Shown one piece after another: positions 1 to 9,640 of a stretch of DNA of 64,000 nt. Positions within the stretch are counted from its first letter, which is position 1. Each line of letters begins with the position of its first letter. The stretch is from Alphaproteobacteria bacterium (GTDB lineage: Bacteria; Pseudomonadota; Alphaproteobacteria; Rhizobiales; Rhizobiaceae): positions 62,001 through 126,000 of the forward strand of contig BOKV01000005.1 of NCBI GenBank assembly GCA_016861165.1, written 5' to 3'. Below the pieces are notes generated by a model. It had not been told where the DNA came from and ran no database searches. It worked only from the letters and a program-made list of their open reading frames with translations. The position numbers and the translations under genes are program-made.

Positions 1-1080
<1,080 letters not shown>

Positions 1081-1093
1081 CCGGCGCAGCGGC

Positions 1094-1507
1094 TCAGGCG
1101 CTGGCGTCGAAGCGGTTGCGCGCCGCCTGCACCGCCGCGAAATTGGAATCCGCCCAGGCGAACAGGTGCTGCAGGGCGCCGAACATCGACCGGCCCATGT
1201 CGGTCAGGCTGTACTCGACGCTGGGCGGCTTGGTCGGGAAAACCTCGCGATGGACATAGCCGTCGCGCTGCAGGTCGCGCAGCGTCTGCGTCAGCATGCG
1301 CTGCGAGATGTCGGGCACCAGCCGGCGCAGTTCGCCGAACCGGTAGGGCCGCTCGGCCAGCGCCATCATGAGCAGCGCGCTCCATTTGCCCGAGATGTTC
1401 TGCACGACATTGCGGATCGGACAGTTGGCAAGCTCGCCGCCAGCAGCGCCCGTCGCGCGGTAGATTTCAAGCTTGGTGCGGAAGTCGCTGATGCGGCCGT
1501 CCATCAT
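1094..1507 (-). CDS. HxlR-family transcriptional regulator
   Basis: A 137-residue winged-helix protein of normal HxlR length. The core SGKWSALLMMALAERPYRFGEL is followed by the recognition helix around ISQRMLTQTLRDLQRDGYV and a wing ending in YSLTDMGRSM. A cysteine at residue 29 (NCPIRNV) precedes the DNA-binding domain, in the position used for thiol or quinone sensing in YodB/HypR/QorR-type members; redox sensing here is inferred from that position. The gene is divergent from the NmrA-like reductase at 1624 across 116 bases, the usual arrangement of a regulator controlling its target and itself. The start is the first of two tandem ATG codons. Confidence 0.9.
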   Translation of the reverse strand: MMDGRISDFRTKLEIYRATGAAGGELANCPIRNVVQNISGKWSALLMMALAERPYRFGELRRLVPDISQRMLTQTLRDLQRDGYVHREVFPTKPPSVEYSLTDMGRSMFGALQHLFAWADSNFAAVQAARNRFDASA

Positions 1508-1623
1508 GTGGTTCCTTTCGCGTAACCAGCAGCGGCGAAACTGCCTTCTTTACGCTGCCTGGTCAATTCATATTTTAGCGCTGGTCTCTAAACGAGAGTT
1601 CCAACCAGCGGAGAACTGCACTT
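1508..1623. promoter_or_regulatory. Shared divergent promoter/operator region of HxlR and NmrA-like genes
   Basis: The gap holds an inverted repeat CGCTGGT at 1579-1585 and ACCAGCG at 1604-1610, with an 18-base spacer, just upstream of the reductase ribosome binding site. A second imperfect pair, GGTT/AACC, lies near 1510-1527. A possible promoter for the reductase is TTTACG near 1549 and TATTTT near 1571. Operator function is inferred from position and symmetry. Confidence 0.4.
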
Positions 1624-2511
1624 ATGCCTGAAACCATCCTTGTCACCGGCGCCTCCGGCAAGCTCGGCCGCCTTGTCCTCGACGAATTGCTGAACCGGCC
1701 AAACGTCGCTCCCGCCTCCATCATCGCCGTCAGCCGCGATCCCGCCAGGCTCGCCGACTATGCGAAGATCGGCGTCGTCACCCGTCGCGGCGATTTCGAC
1801 GATCCGGCCTCGCTCGACCGGGCCTTTGCCGGCGCCGACCGGCTGCTTATCATCTCCACCGACGCGCTCGACCGGCCCGGCCGACGGCTCGAGCAGCACA
1901 AGGCGGCGGTCGCCGCGGCAAGCAAGGCCGGTGTCAAGCGCATCTGCTACACCTCGATGCCGAACCCGGACAAATCCGTCGTCACATTCGCCCCCGACCA
2001 TCTCGGCACCGAGCAGGCGATCAAGGCAAGCGGCATCCCCTATGCCATCCTGCGCTGCGGCTGGTACATGGAGAACCTGTTCATGGCCTTGCCGCAGGCG
2101 CTGGCGACCGGGCAGTGGTACACGGCCACCGGCCAGGGCAGCCTTGCCTATGCCGCCCGCGCCGACCTGGCCGCCGCCATTGCCGGCGCGCTTGCCGGCA
2201 AAGCAGCCGGCAGCGCGATCCATACGCTGACCGGACCCAGGCTGCTGACCGCCGAAGACGTTGCCGCAGCCGTCCGCGCCGCCACCGGCAAGCCGCTGCA
2301 GGTCGTGCATGTCAGCGACGAGCAGTTGGCGGCCGGCATGAAGGCCGCGGGCCTGCCCGACTTCGTCGTCGCGATGCTGGTGTCTTCCGACACCAATATC
2401 CGTCTCGGCAATTTCGCGATCGTCACCGACGACATCGAGAAGCTGTCCGGCAGGAAGCCGATCTCGCTCGAAACGTTCCTGTCAGGTGCCGAACAGGCGC
2501 TCGCCGCCTGA
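1624..2511 (+). CDS. NmrA-like SDR family NAD(P)H reductase (QorB/ytfG type)
   Basis: A 295-residue atypical short-chain dehydrogenase. The N-terminal Rossmann motif VTGASGKLGRLVLDELL is at residues 6-22, and AVSRDPARLADYAKIGV follows as the nucleotide-specificity strand. CYTSMPNPDKSVVTFAPDH and ILRCGWYMENLF match the substrate-side blocks of NAD(P)H:quinone oxidoreductase 2 and NmrA-like proteins, which lack the classical Tyr-Lys pair. It probably reduces quinones or similar electrophiles, or senses NADP redox state. Its control by the divergent HxlR regulator, whose family often guards quinone reductases, supports the first role. GGAGA precedes the ATG by about 10 bases. Confidence 0.86.
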   Translation: MPETILVTGASGKLGRLVLDELLNRPNVAPASIIAVSRDPARLADYAKIGVVTRRGDFDDPASLDRAFAGADRLLIISTDALDRPGRRLEQHKAAVAAASKAGVKRICYTSMPNPDKSVVTFAPDHLGTEQAIKASGIPYAILRCGWYMENLFMALPQALATGQWYTATGQGSLAYAARADLAAAIAGALAGKAAGSAIHTLTGPRLLTAEDVAAAVRAATGKPLQVVHVSDEQLAAGMKAAGLPDFVVAMLVSSDTNIRLGNFAIVTDDIEKLSGRKPISLETFLSGAEQALAA

Positions 2512-2516
2512 ACCCT

Positions 2517-3263
2517 TCAGACGGTGAGGGCAGCGGTGAAGCGCTTCACCGTCGCCGCCATGCCATGGATCAGCGCGTCGGCGGTCAGCCCGTGGCCGAT
2601 CGACACCTCGAGCAGGTGGGGGATGCGCCGGGCGAGCGCCGGCAGGTTGTCGACCGTCAGGTCGTGGCCGGCATTGACGCCGAGGCCGAGCGACCGGGCG
2701 ATGTCGGCGGTCTGGCCGAGCGTCTCGCAGGCGGCCGCCGCCCGGTCCGGGTCGTCATGGGCGCCGCCATAGGGCCCGGTATAGAGTTCGACGCGCTGCG
2801 CCCCGGTCGCCGCCGCCGCCTCCAGCTGCGCGCGCCCGGCGTCGGGGTCGGCAAACAGCGAGACGCGGATGCCCTTGTCGCGCAGCCGGTCCACCACCCC
2901 TTTCAGGAATTCGCGGTGCGCCAGAAAGTCCCAGCCGTGGTCGGAGGTCGGCTGCGCCGGATCGTCCGGCACCAGCGTCACCTGCTCGGGTTCGTTGGCG
3001 ATGGCGAGCGCCAGGAAGTCCTCGCTCGGATAGCCCTCGATGTTGAACTCGCAGCCGGCGAAGCGGTCGTCGATCAGCGCCCGGATCGCCGGCACGTCGG
3101 CGTGGCGGATGTGGCGTTCGTCCGGCCTGGGGTGGACGGTCAGTCCGCTCGCCCCGGCCTCGAGCGCGATGGCGCCGATCCCGGTGACGCTCGGCCATGG
3201 CAGGTCGCGCCGGTTGCGCAGATAGGCGATCGCGTTGAGGTTTACCGAAAGCTTGGCGGGCAT
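2517..3263 (-). CDS. pdxJ: Pyridoxine 5'-phosphate synthase
   Basis: PdxJ condenses 1-deoxy-D-xylulose 5-phosphate with 3-amino-2-oxopropyl phosphate to give pyridoxine 5'-phosphate, the ring-closing step of the DXP-dependent vitamin B6 pathway. The ATG at 3263 opens with [19 protein letters not shown], the family's conserved N-terminus with the LSVNLNAIA phosphate-binding strand, and has AGGAC upstream, so the longer open frame is not used. Other landmarks are [47 protein letters not shown] and [14 protein letters not shown]. The 248-residue length is typical. It converges on the NmrA-like gene with only five bases between stop codons. Confidence 0.96.
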   Translation of the reverse strand: MPAKLSVNLNAIAYLRNRRDLPWPSVTGIGAIALEAGASGLTVHPRPDERHIRHADVPAIRALIDDRFAGCEFNIEGYPSEDFLALAIANEPEQVTLVPDDPAQPTSDHGWDFLAHREFLKGVVDRLRDKGIRVSLFADPDAGRAQLEAAAATGAQRVELYTGPYGGAHDDPDRAAAACETLGQTADIARSLGLGVNAGHDLTVDNLPALARRIPHLLEVSIGHGLTADALIHGMAATVKRFTAALTV

Positions 3264-3454
3264 GGCGGATGTCCTGCTGGTGAACGGGCGACCGGGCGCC
3301 TGATTGGACCAGATCGCCGCCGCGATCAATAGCCGCGCCGGGCCGGTCACGAGCCCTTGCGGTCCCGCCGCGCCTTGGTGGCTTCGCCGGGTCTGCCCGC
3401 CTGCGTTAACCCGCCATTGACCCTGCCGTGGCTTGCCACGCCCGGCTGGTGCTG

Positions 3455-3484
3455 TTGGTTAGAATTTTAACCGCTGCGTTATAG
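3455..3484 (+). promoter_or_regulatory. Candidate sigma-70-type promoter of the GGDEF-EAL gene
   Basis: TTGGTT at 3455-3460 and TTATAG at 3479-3484 are separated by 18 bases and lie about 70 bases upstream of the proposed start. The match is modest. The rest of the 3264-3554 gap shows only a short hairpin (GTGGCTTGCCAC) near 3428. Confidence 0.35.
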
Positions 3485-3554
3485 GGGCCGGAGTAGGTTC
3501 AACCTATGTTTGCGTCCGCGTTCGGGGCGCGAATCACCGGGCAGGACAGCGGCA

Positions 3555-5768
3555 ATGGACTGGATGACAGGCGGCAACATCTGGCTGGTGGCGGCCAATC
3601 TGTTCCTCGGCCTGCTGCTCGTTTTCTGGATGTGGCGTTGCCGCGAGCTGGTCGCCCGCGCCCGGCGCACCCGCGACCGCTACCGCGCCACCATCGAGAA
3701 CCTGGCCGAAGGCATCTACCAGCGCTCCTGCACCACCGGCAGGATGGTTTCGGCCAACACCTCGCTCGCCCGCATCTGCGGCCTGCGCACCAGCGCCGAG
3801 CTGCTGGCGGCGGTCAATTGCGGCAGGCAGACCTGGTATGTCGAGCCCGGCCGCCACGACGCCTTCATGCGGCGACTGCTGCGCGACGGCGCCGTCAGCA
3901 ATTTCGTCTCGGAGGTCCACCGCCACGACACCGGCAAGCCGATCTGGGTGACCGAGAGCGCACGCATCGTGCGCGACGAGCGGACCGGCAGGCCGCTGTT
4001 CTACGAGGGTTCGGTGCGCGACATTACCGAGCTGGTCCGCCACAACCAGCTCGAGGAGCGGCTGGAGAAGCTGGCCGACAACCTGCCCGGCGGCCTGTTC
4101 CAGCTCGTGCGTCGCCCCGACGGCCGCTTCGCTTGTCCCTATGTCAGCACCAGCTTCGTCACCCTGCTCGGGCTCGAGCGGCCGACCGACGAGATCAGGG
4201 TCAACGACTATCTGCGCCACGTCCATGGCGAGGACCTGGCCGGCTATCTGGCCGCGCTCGACCGATCGGCCCGCCAGATGACCTTCTGGGCGCACGAGTT
4301 CCGCTACATCCGCGACCCGTCGACCACGATGTGGCTGCTGGTCACCGCCACGCCGGAGAAGCTCGCCGACGGCTCGATCATCTGGCACGGCTATGTCTGC
4401 GACGTGTCGCAGCGCAAGATCGCCGAGCAGCAGATCCACAAGCTCGCCTATTACGATCCGCTGACCGACCTGCCCAACCGCCGCCTGTTCACGCAGCGTC
4501 TGGAGGAGGCGATCGCTGCCAACCGGCGCCGCGACGAGCATGGCGCGGTGCTGTTCATCGACATCGACAATTTCAAGACGCTGAACGACACCCAGGGCCA
4601 CGAGATGGGCGACCTGCTGCTCGCCCAGGTGGCGCTGCGCCTGCGCGAGTGCGTGCGCGAGCGCGACACCGTCGGCCGCTTCGGCGGCGACGAGTTCGTG
4701 CTGCTGCTCGACGGGCTCGGCGCCGACCGGGCCGACGCCATCGCCAACGCCACGGGCGCCGCCAACAAGATCCTGCGCGAGTTCGATCGCGGCTTCAATC
4801 TCGCCGGCATGCTCCACTCGGCCACGCCCAGCATCGGCATCGTCGTCTTCGACGGCGACAGCCATACGACCGCCGAGATCATCAAGGGCGCCGACATCGC
4901 CATGTACGAGGCCAAGAAGAGCGGCCGCAACAACTACGCCGTCTTCGATCCGGCCAGTCTCAAGAGCGTCGCTGACGTCTACAGCCTGCAGCGCGAGCTG
5001 GGCGCGGCCATCCGCCGGCGCGAACTGTTCTTCGAGTTTCAGCCGGTCGTCGAGGCCGACGGCCGCGTCGTCGGCGCCGAGGCGCTGATGCGTTGGAACC
5101 ACCCCCAGCGCGGCATCCTCGCCCCCGGCGAGTTCGTGCCGATGGCCGAAATGACCGGCCTCATCATGGACATCAGCGAGTGGGCGCTCGACCAGGCCGT
5201 CGCGACTCTGGCCGACTGGCGTCAGCGCCCGGCGCTGCAAGGCATCAGCCTCGCCGTCAACATCTCGGTCCAGCAGTTCCGCTCGGACGAATTCGTCGAG
5301 CGGATGCGCCGGCGCATCGCCGAATCGGGCATCGATCCGGCGCGGCTCACCCTCGAACTGACCGAGCATGTGATGGCGCGCGATCCGGAAACGGTCGCTC
5401 GCCGCATGGAGGCATTGAAGCAGATCGGCCTGCGCTTCTCGCTCGACGATTTCGGCACCGGCTATTCGTCGCTGTCGCAGCTCAACCGCTTCCCCTTCGA
5501 CGAGGTCAAGATCGACGGCGCCTTCGTCTCCGACATCGAGCACCGCGCGCAGAACCGCACGCTCATCGAGGCGATCCTTGGCATGGCCCGCGCGCTCGGG
5601 CTCGACACGGTCGCCGAGCATGTCGGCAGCCCCTACCAGGTCGAATTCCTCGAGGCCCGCGGCTGCATGCGCTTCCAGGGCTTCTACTACCACCCGCCGA
5701 TCTCAATCGCCGCCTTGGTCGACCTGGTCGATGCCCAGCAACCGCGCCTGCGCGTGGTCAACGCCTGA
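3555..5768 (+). CDS. Membrane-anchored PAS-GGDEF-EAL protein (c-di-GMP synthesis/degradation)
   Basis: A 737-residue protein predicted to control cyclic di-GMP. It has one N-terminal membrane segment (about residues 8-28), two PAS-like sensory regions (about 50-180 and 185-300), then a GGDEF domain with an intact GGDEF at 377 and an RxxD product-inhibition motif (RERD) five residues before it. The EAL domain starts near 490 with EAL at 509 and intact DDFGTGYSS and EVKID blocks. Both catalytic signatures are present, so either activity is possible; which one dominates cannot be read from sequence. The start at 3555 was chosen because GGACAG sits just upstream; the frame is open 15 codons further. 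It ends at a repeat shared with 45015-45088. Confidence 0.92.
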   Translation: MDWMTGGNIWLVAANLFLGLLLVFWMWRCRELVARARRTRDRYRATIENLAEGIYQRSCTTGRMVSANTSLARICGLRTSAELLAAVNCGRQTWYVEPGRHDAFMRRLLRDGAVSNFVSEVHRHDTGKPIWVTESARIVRDERTGRPLFYEGSVRDITELVRHNQLEERLEKLADNLPGGLFQLVRRPDGRFACPYVSTSFVTLLGLERPTDEIRVNDYLRHVHGEDLAGYLAALDRSARQMTFWAHEFRYIRDPSTTMWLLVTATPEKLADGSIIWHGYVCDVSQRKIAEQQIHKLAYYDPLTDLPNRRLFTQRLEEAIAANRRRDEHGAVLFIDIDNFKTLNDTQGHEMGDLLLAQVALRLRECVRERDTVGRFGGDEFVLLLDGLGADRADAIANATGAANKILREFDRGFNLAGMLHSATPSIGIVVFDGDSHTTAEIIKGADIAMYEAKKSGRNNYAVFDPASLKSVADVYSLQRELGAAIRRRELFFEFQPVVEADGRVVGAEALMRWNHPQRGILAPGEFVPMAEMTGLIMDISEWALDQAVATLADWRQRPALQGISLAVNISVQQFRSDEFVERMRRRIAESGIDPARLTLELTEHVMARDPETVARRMEALKQIGLRFSLDDFGTGYSSLSQLNRFPFDEVKIDGAFVSDIEHRAQNRTLIEAILGMARALGLDTVAEHVGSPYQVEFLEARGCMRFQGFYYHPPISIAALVDLVDAQQPRLRVVNA

Positions 5769-5778
5769 AAGCGGCAAC

Positions 5779-5856
5779 GCGAGGCGGACAGGATGACGCG
5801 ACAAAAAACACGAACGGATGGAGCAGAAATCCGATACGTCGGGATCGGGTCTTGCG
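5779..5856. repeat. Convergent-intergenic repeat with terminator-like hairpin, copy 1
   Basis: This segment fills the gap between two convergent genes and resembles 45015-45088, which also lies between convergent genes. Shared blocks are GCGAGGCGGACA at the left end, GCGACAA, and a right end with a CCGAT/ATCGG hairpin followed by GGGTCTTGCG. The copies are recognisably related but diverged. The right-end hairpin followed by T-rich bases could terminate transcription; this is inferred. Confidence 0.55.
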
Positions 5857-6984
5857 TTACCGCACGATGGTCAGCCGCTCGGCCGCCCGCGTGATGCCGG
5901 TATAGAGCCAGCGCTCGCGGTGCTCGCGGAAGGCGTAGCTCTCGTCGAACAGCACCACCTCGTTCCATTGCGAGCCCTGCGCCTTGTGCACCGTCAGCGC
6001 ATAGCCGAAATCGAAATCGTCGTAGCGCCGCCGCTCGCGCCACGCCACGTCGTCGACGCCGTCCTCGAACACCGCCTTCAACACCTTGACCTTGGCCGCG
6101 ACGCGCTCGATGCCCTCGTCCTCGGCCCTGATCAGCAGCGTCACATAGGGCCTGGCGCTCCTCGGCGCGCTGGTCACCTGCCACAGCGAGCCGTTGAGCA
6201 GCCCCTTGGCCGTGTCGTTGCGCAGGCAGACCAGCTTGTCGCCGCTGGCCGGATAGAGCCCGTCGAAACCCTTCAGTTCACGCAGGCGCTGGTTGTAGCG
6301 CCGCCGCGTGCGGTTGATGCCGACCAGCACCTGGTCGGCGCTGAGCACCATCGCGGCCGTCACCTCCGATTTCGCGATCACCCGCGCCGTGGCGCCATAG
6401 TCGCCATGCATGATCTGGCGGCCTTCGCGCACCGCCAGCGCCAGGTCGATGATCGGGTTGTCGCGGGCCTGGCGGTGCACCTCATCGAGCAGCACGTCGG
6501 GCTCGTGCTCGGTGAAGAAGCCGCCGCCGGAGACCGGCGGCAGCTGCCCGGGATCGCCCAGCACCAGCACCGGCGTGCCGAAGGAGAGGAGATCGCGTCC
6601 CAGTTCCTCGTCGACCATCGAGCATTCGTCGATGATGATCAGCCTGGCCTTGGCCACCGGGCTCTGCCGGTTGAGCGAGAAGGTCGGCATCACGCTCTGC
6701 TTGCCGGTTTCCTCGTCCTCGACCGTCTCCTCGCCGCGCGGCCGATAGATCAGCGAGTGGATGGTCGAGGCGCCGCGCGCCCCGCGCGAGCGCAGCACCT
6801 GCGCCGCCTTGCCGGTGAAGGCGGCAAACAGCACGTCGCCGTCGACGCCCTCGGCGATGTGGCGGGCGAGCGTCGTCTTGCCGGTGCCGGCATAGCCGAA
6901 CAGGCGGAACACCTGGGCGTCGCCGCGCTTCAGCCAGCGGCTGACGGCGACGAGCGCACGGTCCTGCTGGGCGGTGAATTCCAT
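5857..6984 (-). CDS. RecD-like superfamily 1B ATP-dependent DNA helicase
   Basis: A 375-residue helicase with a Walker A motif GYAGTGKTT at residues 30-38, a Walker B box IIIDECSM at 116-123, the GDPGQLPPV motif III and a C-terminal UvrD_C_2 block around YALTVHKAQGSQWNEVVLF with motif VI YTGITRAAERL near the end. It is much shorter than RecD or RecD2 because it lacks their N-terminal partner or OB regions, and belongs to the stand-alone RecD-like/AAA_30 helicases common in Alphaproteobacteria. Nucleic-acid unwinding during repair or recombination is inferred from the motifs; no RecB or RecC genes lie nearby. The single ATG start gives a canonical opening, FTAQQDRAL (the Q-motif-like region). 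Confidence 0.88.
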   Translation of the reverse strand: MEFTAQQDRALVAVSRWLKRGDAQVFRLFGYAGTGKTTLARHIAEGVDGDVLFAAFTGKAAQVLRSRGARGASTIHSLIYRPRGEETVEDEETGKQSVMPTFSLNRQSPVAKARLIIIDECSMVDEELGRDLLSFGTPVLVLGDPGQLPPVSGGGFFTEHEPDVLLDEVHRQARDNPIIDLALAVREGRQIMHGDYGATARVIAKSEVTAAMVLSADQVLVGINRTRRRYNQRLRELKGFDGLYPASGDKLVCLRNDTAKGLLNGSLWQVTSAPRSARPYVTLLIRAEDEGIERVAAKVKVLKAVFEDGVDDVAWRERRRYDDFDFGYALTVHKAQGSQWNEVVLFDESYAFREHRERWLYTGITRAAERLTIVR

Positions 6985-7026
6985 GCCGGCTTGATCGCAC
7001 GATTCTGCGCGGGGCAGAAGGCGCTG

Positions 7027-7614
7027 CTACCTCAGCATCGGCCAGAGCGAGGCCACCAGCAGCAGCGCCATCGTCCAGTTGAACATCCGCAGCACTGCCG
7101 GCCGGTCGAGGAAGCGGCGCAGGCCGATGCCCATGGCCGCCCAAAGCGAGATCGCCGCCACGCCGATCGCCACGAACACGCCGGCCACCAGCATGACCGA
7201 GGCAACGTAGCGGTCCGGATCGGTGTAGACCGCGCCGACGGCCATCACCCAGCCCTTGGGATTGACCCACTGGAACGCCGCCGCCTCGATGAGCGTGATC
7301 GGCCTGGCGCCGGCGGCGGCCTCGCCGACCTCGCCCGACATGGCGATACGCCAGGCGAGATAGACGAGATAGGCGCCGCCCGCCAGCTTGAGCGCGGTGA
7401 AGGCCACGGGAAAGAGGGTCAGCATCTGGCCGAGCCCGTAGCCGACGCAAAGCAGGAGCACGCCGAAACCGACACCGATGCCGAGCATGTGGGGGATGGT
7501 GCGTCGCAACCCGAAATTGACGCCCGAGGCAAGCAGCATCAGGTTGTTCGGCCCCGGCGTCACCGAGGTGACGAAGGCAAACACGGCAAGCGCCAGCAAG
7601 GCTTCCAGCGGCAT
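7027..7614 (-). CDS. LysE/RhtB-family amino acid exporter
   Basis: A 195-residue inner-membrane protein with about six hydrophobic segments. The family signature is clear: the N-terminal block VTSVTPGPNNLMLLASGVNFGLRRT (PGPN motif) and the FQWVNPKGWVMAVGAV block near the middle. These proteins export amino acids such as lysine, threonine or homoserine lactone, or quaternary compounds; the substrate cannot be told from sequence. GGGAGG precedes the ATG closely. A perfect 9-base inverted repeat at 7627-7651 lies immediately upstream, so expression is probably controlled by a dimeric repressor or activator; no regulator gene is adjacent. Confidence 0.9.
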   Translation of the reverse strand: MPLEALLALAVFAFVTSVTPGPNNLMLLASGVNFGLRRTIPHMLGIGVGFGVLLLCVGYGLGQMLTLFPVAFTALKLAGGAYLVYLAWRIAMSGEVGEAAAGARPITLIEAAAFQWVNPKGWVMAVGAVYTDPDRYVASVMLVAGVFVAIGVAAISLWAAMGIGLRRFLDRPAVLRMFNWTMALLLVASLWPMLR

Positions 7615-7626
7615 GGCGTTCCTCCC

Positions 7627-7651
7627 ATTGGGTCAGCAATATTGACCCAAT
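7627..7651. promoter_or_regulatory. Perfect 9-bp inverted repeat upstream of the LysE-type exporter
   Basis: ATTGGGTCA at 7627-7635 and TGACCCAAT at 7643-7651 form a perfect dyad with a 7-base AT-rich spacer. The dyad starts 13 bases upstream of the exporter start codon, abutting its ribosome binding site. The symmetry suits a dimeric winged-helix or Lrp/AsnC-type regulator; the identity of the regulator is unknown. Confidence 0.6.
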
Positions 7652-7717
7652 CTGCTGCCCGCCGGCAAGGCCCCGATTTGTCACCGTGGCAATTCCGGGC
7701 GCCGCCGTCGCCCCGCC

Positions 7718-8215
7718 TCAGCCCTTGCCCGCGTCGGGCGGTCGGTGGTAGCCGGGTCCGATGGTCAGCGGGCGCTGTGGCACGATCGTGTCGCCGATGC
7801 GGCTCGCATAGGTCTTCTCATGCGTCTCGATCAGCCTTTCGTGGCGGAAATCGTAGAGGCGGATGACCACCTTGTAGGGCCTGCCGGCCTCGATGCCGCG
7901 CACGTTGGGCGAGCGCAGCCCGTAGCGGGTCGTGCGCGCGTTGACCCGGGTGCTGACGACATGCGGCGGGCCGCCGCCGGGGTCTTCGAACTCGGCCTCG
8001 ATGATCGAGCCGACCGCCACCGGCTTCCGCACCTGCGCGGTGAAGCCGTAGAACACGTCGGCCACGCGATAGTTGAAGATGAAGCCGCCGCCGAGGATGG
8101 CGAGATAGGGCTTGTCGGCCGGATCCTCCCGCGTCATCCAGCCGATACCGAACAGCACCGCGACCAGCGCGATGGCGGCGATGGCGACCTGGACAGCGGA
8201 AACGCGCCTCAACAT
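7718..8215 (-). CDS. Membrane-anchored hypothetical protein with beta-rich periplasmic domain
   Basis: A 165-residue protein I cannot assign to a named family. It has one N-terminal membrane segment (about residues 8-26, AIAAIALVAVLFGIGW), then about 140 residues predicted outside the cytoplasm. The outer part is rich in short beta-forming stretches (GGGFIFNYRVADVFYGFTAQV, YKVVIRLYDF, ETHEKTYAS) and ends in a proline/glycine tail. No catalytic motif is visible and there are no cysteines. The ATG at 8215 gives a normal signal-anchor; the frame is open far upstream only because of GC-rich antisense coding. It is divergent from the SDR-DoxX gene, with 135 bases between starts. Confidence 0.75.
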   Translation of the reverse strand: MLRRVSAVQVAIAAIALVAVLFGIGWMTREDPADKPYLAILGGGFIFNYRVADVFYGFTAQVRKPVAVGSIIEAEFEDPGGGPPHVVSTRVNARTTRYGLRSPNVRGIEAGRPYKVVIRLYDFRHERLIETHEKTYASRIGDTIVPQRPLTIGPGYHRPPDAGKG

Positions 8216-8350
8216 GGTCCCAATATAGTCGGTCGCCCGGTTCCGCCAAGCGCGCGTTTGACCGAAGCGCCTCATACGCGCCTCATCTCGGCTCTTGCTG
8301 GCCGTGGGCCGGCGGGCCATCCTTGCCCCCGGGCGACGTCGGGGGAATCG

Positions 8351-9640
8351 ATGCGGGTTCTGGTGCTCGGCGCCAACGGCTTTATCGGCGGCCAGGTCGT
8401 GGGCGAGCTGGTCCGCGCCGGCTTTGGCGTGGTCGCGCTCGCCCGGCGCCGGCCGCGCGCCGTTCCGCTGCCGGCGGCCGAATGGATCGCGGCCGACATC
8501 GCGCGGCTGCGCAGGCCAGCCGACTGGGCCGCGCTCGTCGCCGGCTGCGAGGCAATCGTCAACTGCGCCGGCGCGCTCCAGTCGGGCGCCCGCGACGACG
8601 TGACCGCGCTGCAGCGCGACGCCGTGATCGCGCTGGTCGAGGCGGCAAGCAAGGCCGGCATCCGCCTGTTCGTCAACATCTCCGCCCCGGTCGAAGGCGC
8701 CGGCGCGGCCACCGAATTCCTCGCCAGCAAACGCGCCGCCGACGAGCATCTCAAGCGTTCGGGCCTTGCCCACGTCATCCTGCGTCCGGCGCTGGTGATC
8801 GGCCGCAACGCCCATGGCGGCTCGGCGCTCCTGCGCGCGCTCGCCGCCTTCCCGGGCATGATCCCGGTCGCCTTCCCGCGGTCGCGGGTCCGCGTCGCCG
8901 CGATGGCCGACGTGACCGGCGCCGTCCGCGAAGCCCTGTCCGGACGTATTGCCGCCGGCAGCGACCTGACCATCGCCTCGCCGAACGATTACGCGCTCGC
9001 CGAAGTCGTCGGCCTGCACCGGCGCTGGCTCGGCCTCGCCGCCGCGCCTGTCGTCGCCATGCCGGCCTGGGCCGCCGCCCTCGCCGGCGACTGCGCCGAC
9101 CTTCTCGGCCTCCTCGGCTGGCGCTCGCCTTTGCGCACGACCGCGATGCTGATCGCCGGCGGCGGCATCGGCGAACACGGCCGCCACGCCGCCACGTTGC
9201 GGCCGGCCGCGAGCCTGGAGGAAATCCTCGCCGCCAACCCCGCCGGCGTCCACGACCTGTGGTTCGCCCGCCTCTATCTGCTGAAGCCGGTCATCTTCGG
9301 CACGCTCAGCGCGTTCTGGATCGCCTCCGGCGCCATCGCGCTTGCACGCTTCGGCGAGACCGCGGCGCTGGCCGAGCGTCTCGGCATGAGCGCGGCAGCC
9401 AGCCATTCGGTGGCGCTCGCCACCGCGCTCGCCGACATCACCATCGGCTGCGCCATAGCGGCGCGTCCGCTGTCGCGCGCGGCGCTGGTTGCCGCGCTGG
9501 CGCTGTCGGGCGTCTATCTCGCCGGTGCCACATGGCTGGCGCCGGGGCTGTGGCTCGACCCGCTCGGCGTCCTCGTCAAGGTCATCCCGGCGGCGCTTCT
9601 CGCCGTCGTCGCGCTGGCGATCCACGAGGAGCGGCCGTGA
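8351..9640 (+). CDS. SDR (NAD-dependent epimerase-like) fused to a DoxX-like membrane domain
   Basis: A 429-residue fusion. Residues 1-290 are an extended SDR domain starting MRVLVLGANGFIGGQVVGEL with a GxxGxxG dinucleotide-binding motif, then VNCAGALQSG and FLASKRAADEHL (a Lys region without the full Tyr-x3-Lys) and ILRPALVIG. Residues about 300-429 form four hydrophobic helices (starting LLKPVIFGTLSAFWIASGAIAL) of the DoxX-like type that often follows this SDR class. The product is therefore a membrane-bound NAD(P)-binding protein of unknown substrate. A 4-base GTGA overlap couples it to the downstream DUF2269 membrane gene, a pairing seen in other Proteobacteria. The ATG follows GGGGGAA. 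Confidence 0.88.
   Translation: MRVLVLGANGFIGGQVVGELVRAGFGVVALARRRPRAVPLPAAEWIAADIARLRRPADWAALVAGCEAIVNCAGALQSGARDDVTALQRDAVIALVEAASKAGIRLFVNISAPVEGAGAATEFLASKRAADEHLKRSGLAHVILRPALVIGRNAHGGSALLRALAAFPGMIPVAFPRSRVRVAAMADVTGAVREALSGRIAAGSDLTIASPNDYALAEVVGLHRRWLGLAAAPVVAMPAWAAALAGDCADLLGLLGWRSPLRTTAMLIAGGGIGEHGRHAATLRPAASLEEILAANPAGVHDLWFARLYLLKPVIFGTLSAFWIASGAIALARFGETAALAERLGMSAAASHSVALATALADITIGCAIAARPLSRAALVAALALSGVYLAGATWLAPGLWLDPLGVLVKVIPAALLAVVALAIHEERP

Noticed and set aside
3534..5693. A 719-residue minus-strand frame antisense to the GGDEF-EAL gene
   Set aside because: The plus strand has intact GGDEF and EAL motifs; the antisense frame is compositionally biased and has no domain.
7718..9625. 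A 635-residue minus-strand frame reaching across the SDR-DoxX gene
   Set aside because: Only the last 165 residues look like a real protein; the upstream part is antisense to a clear SDR domain.
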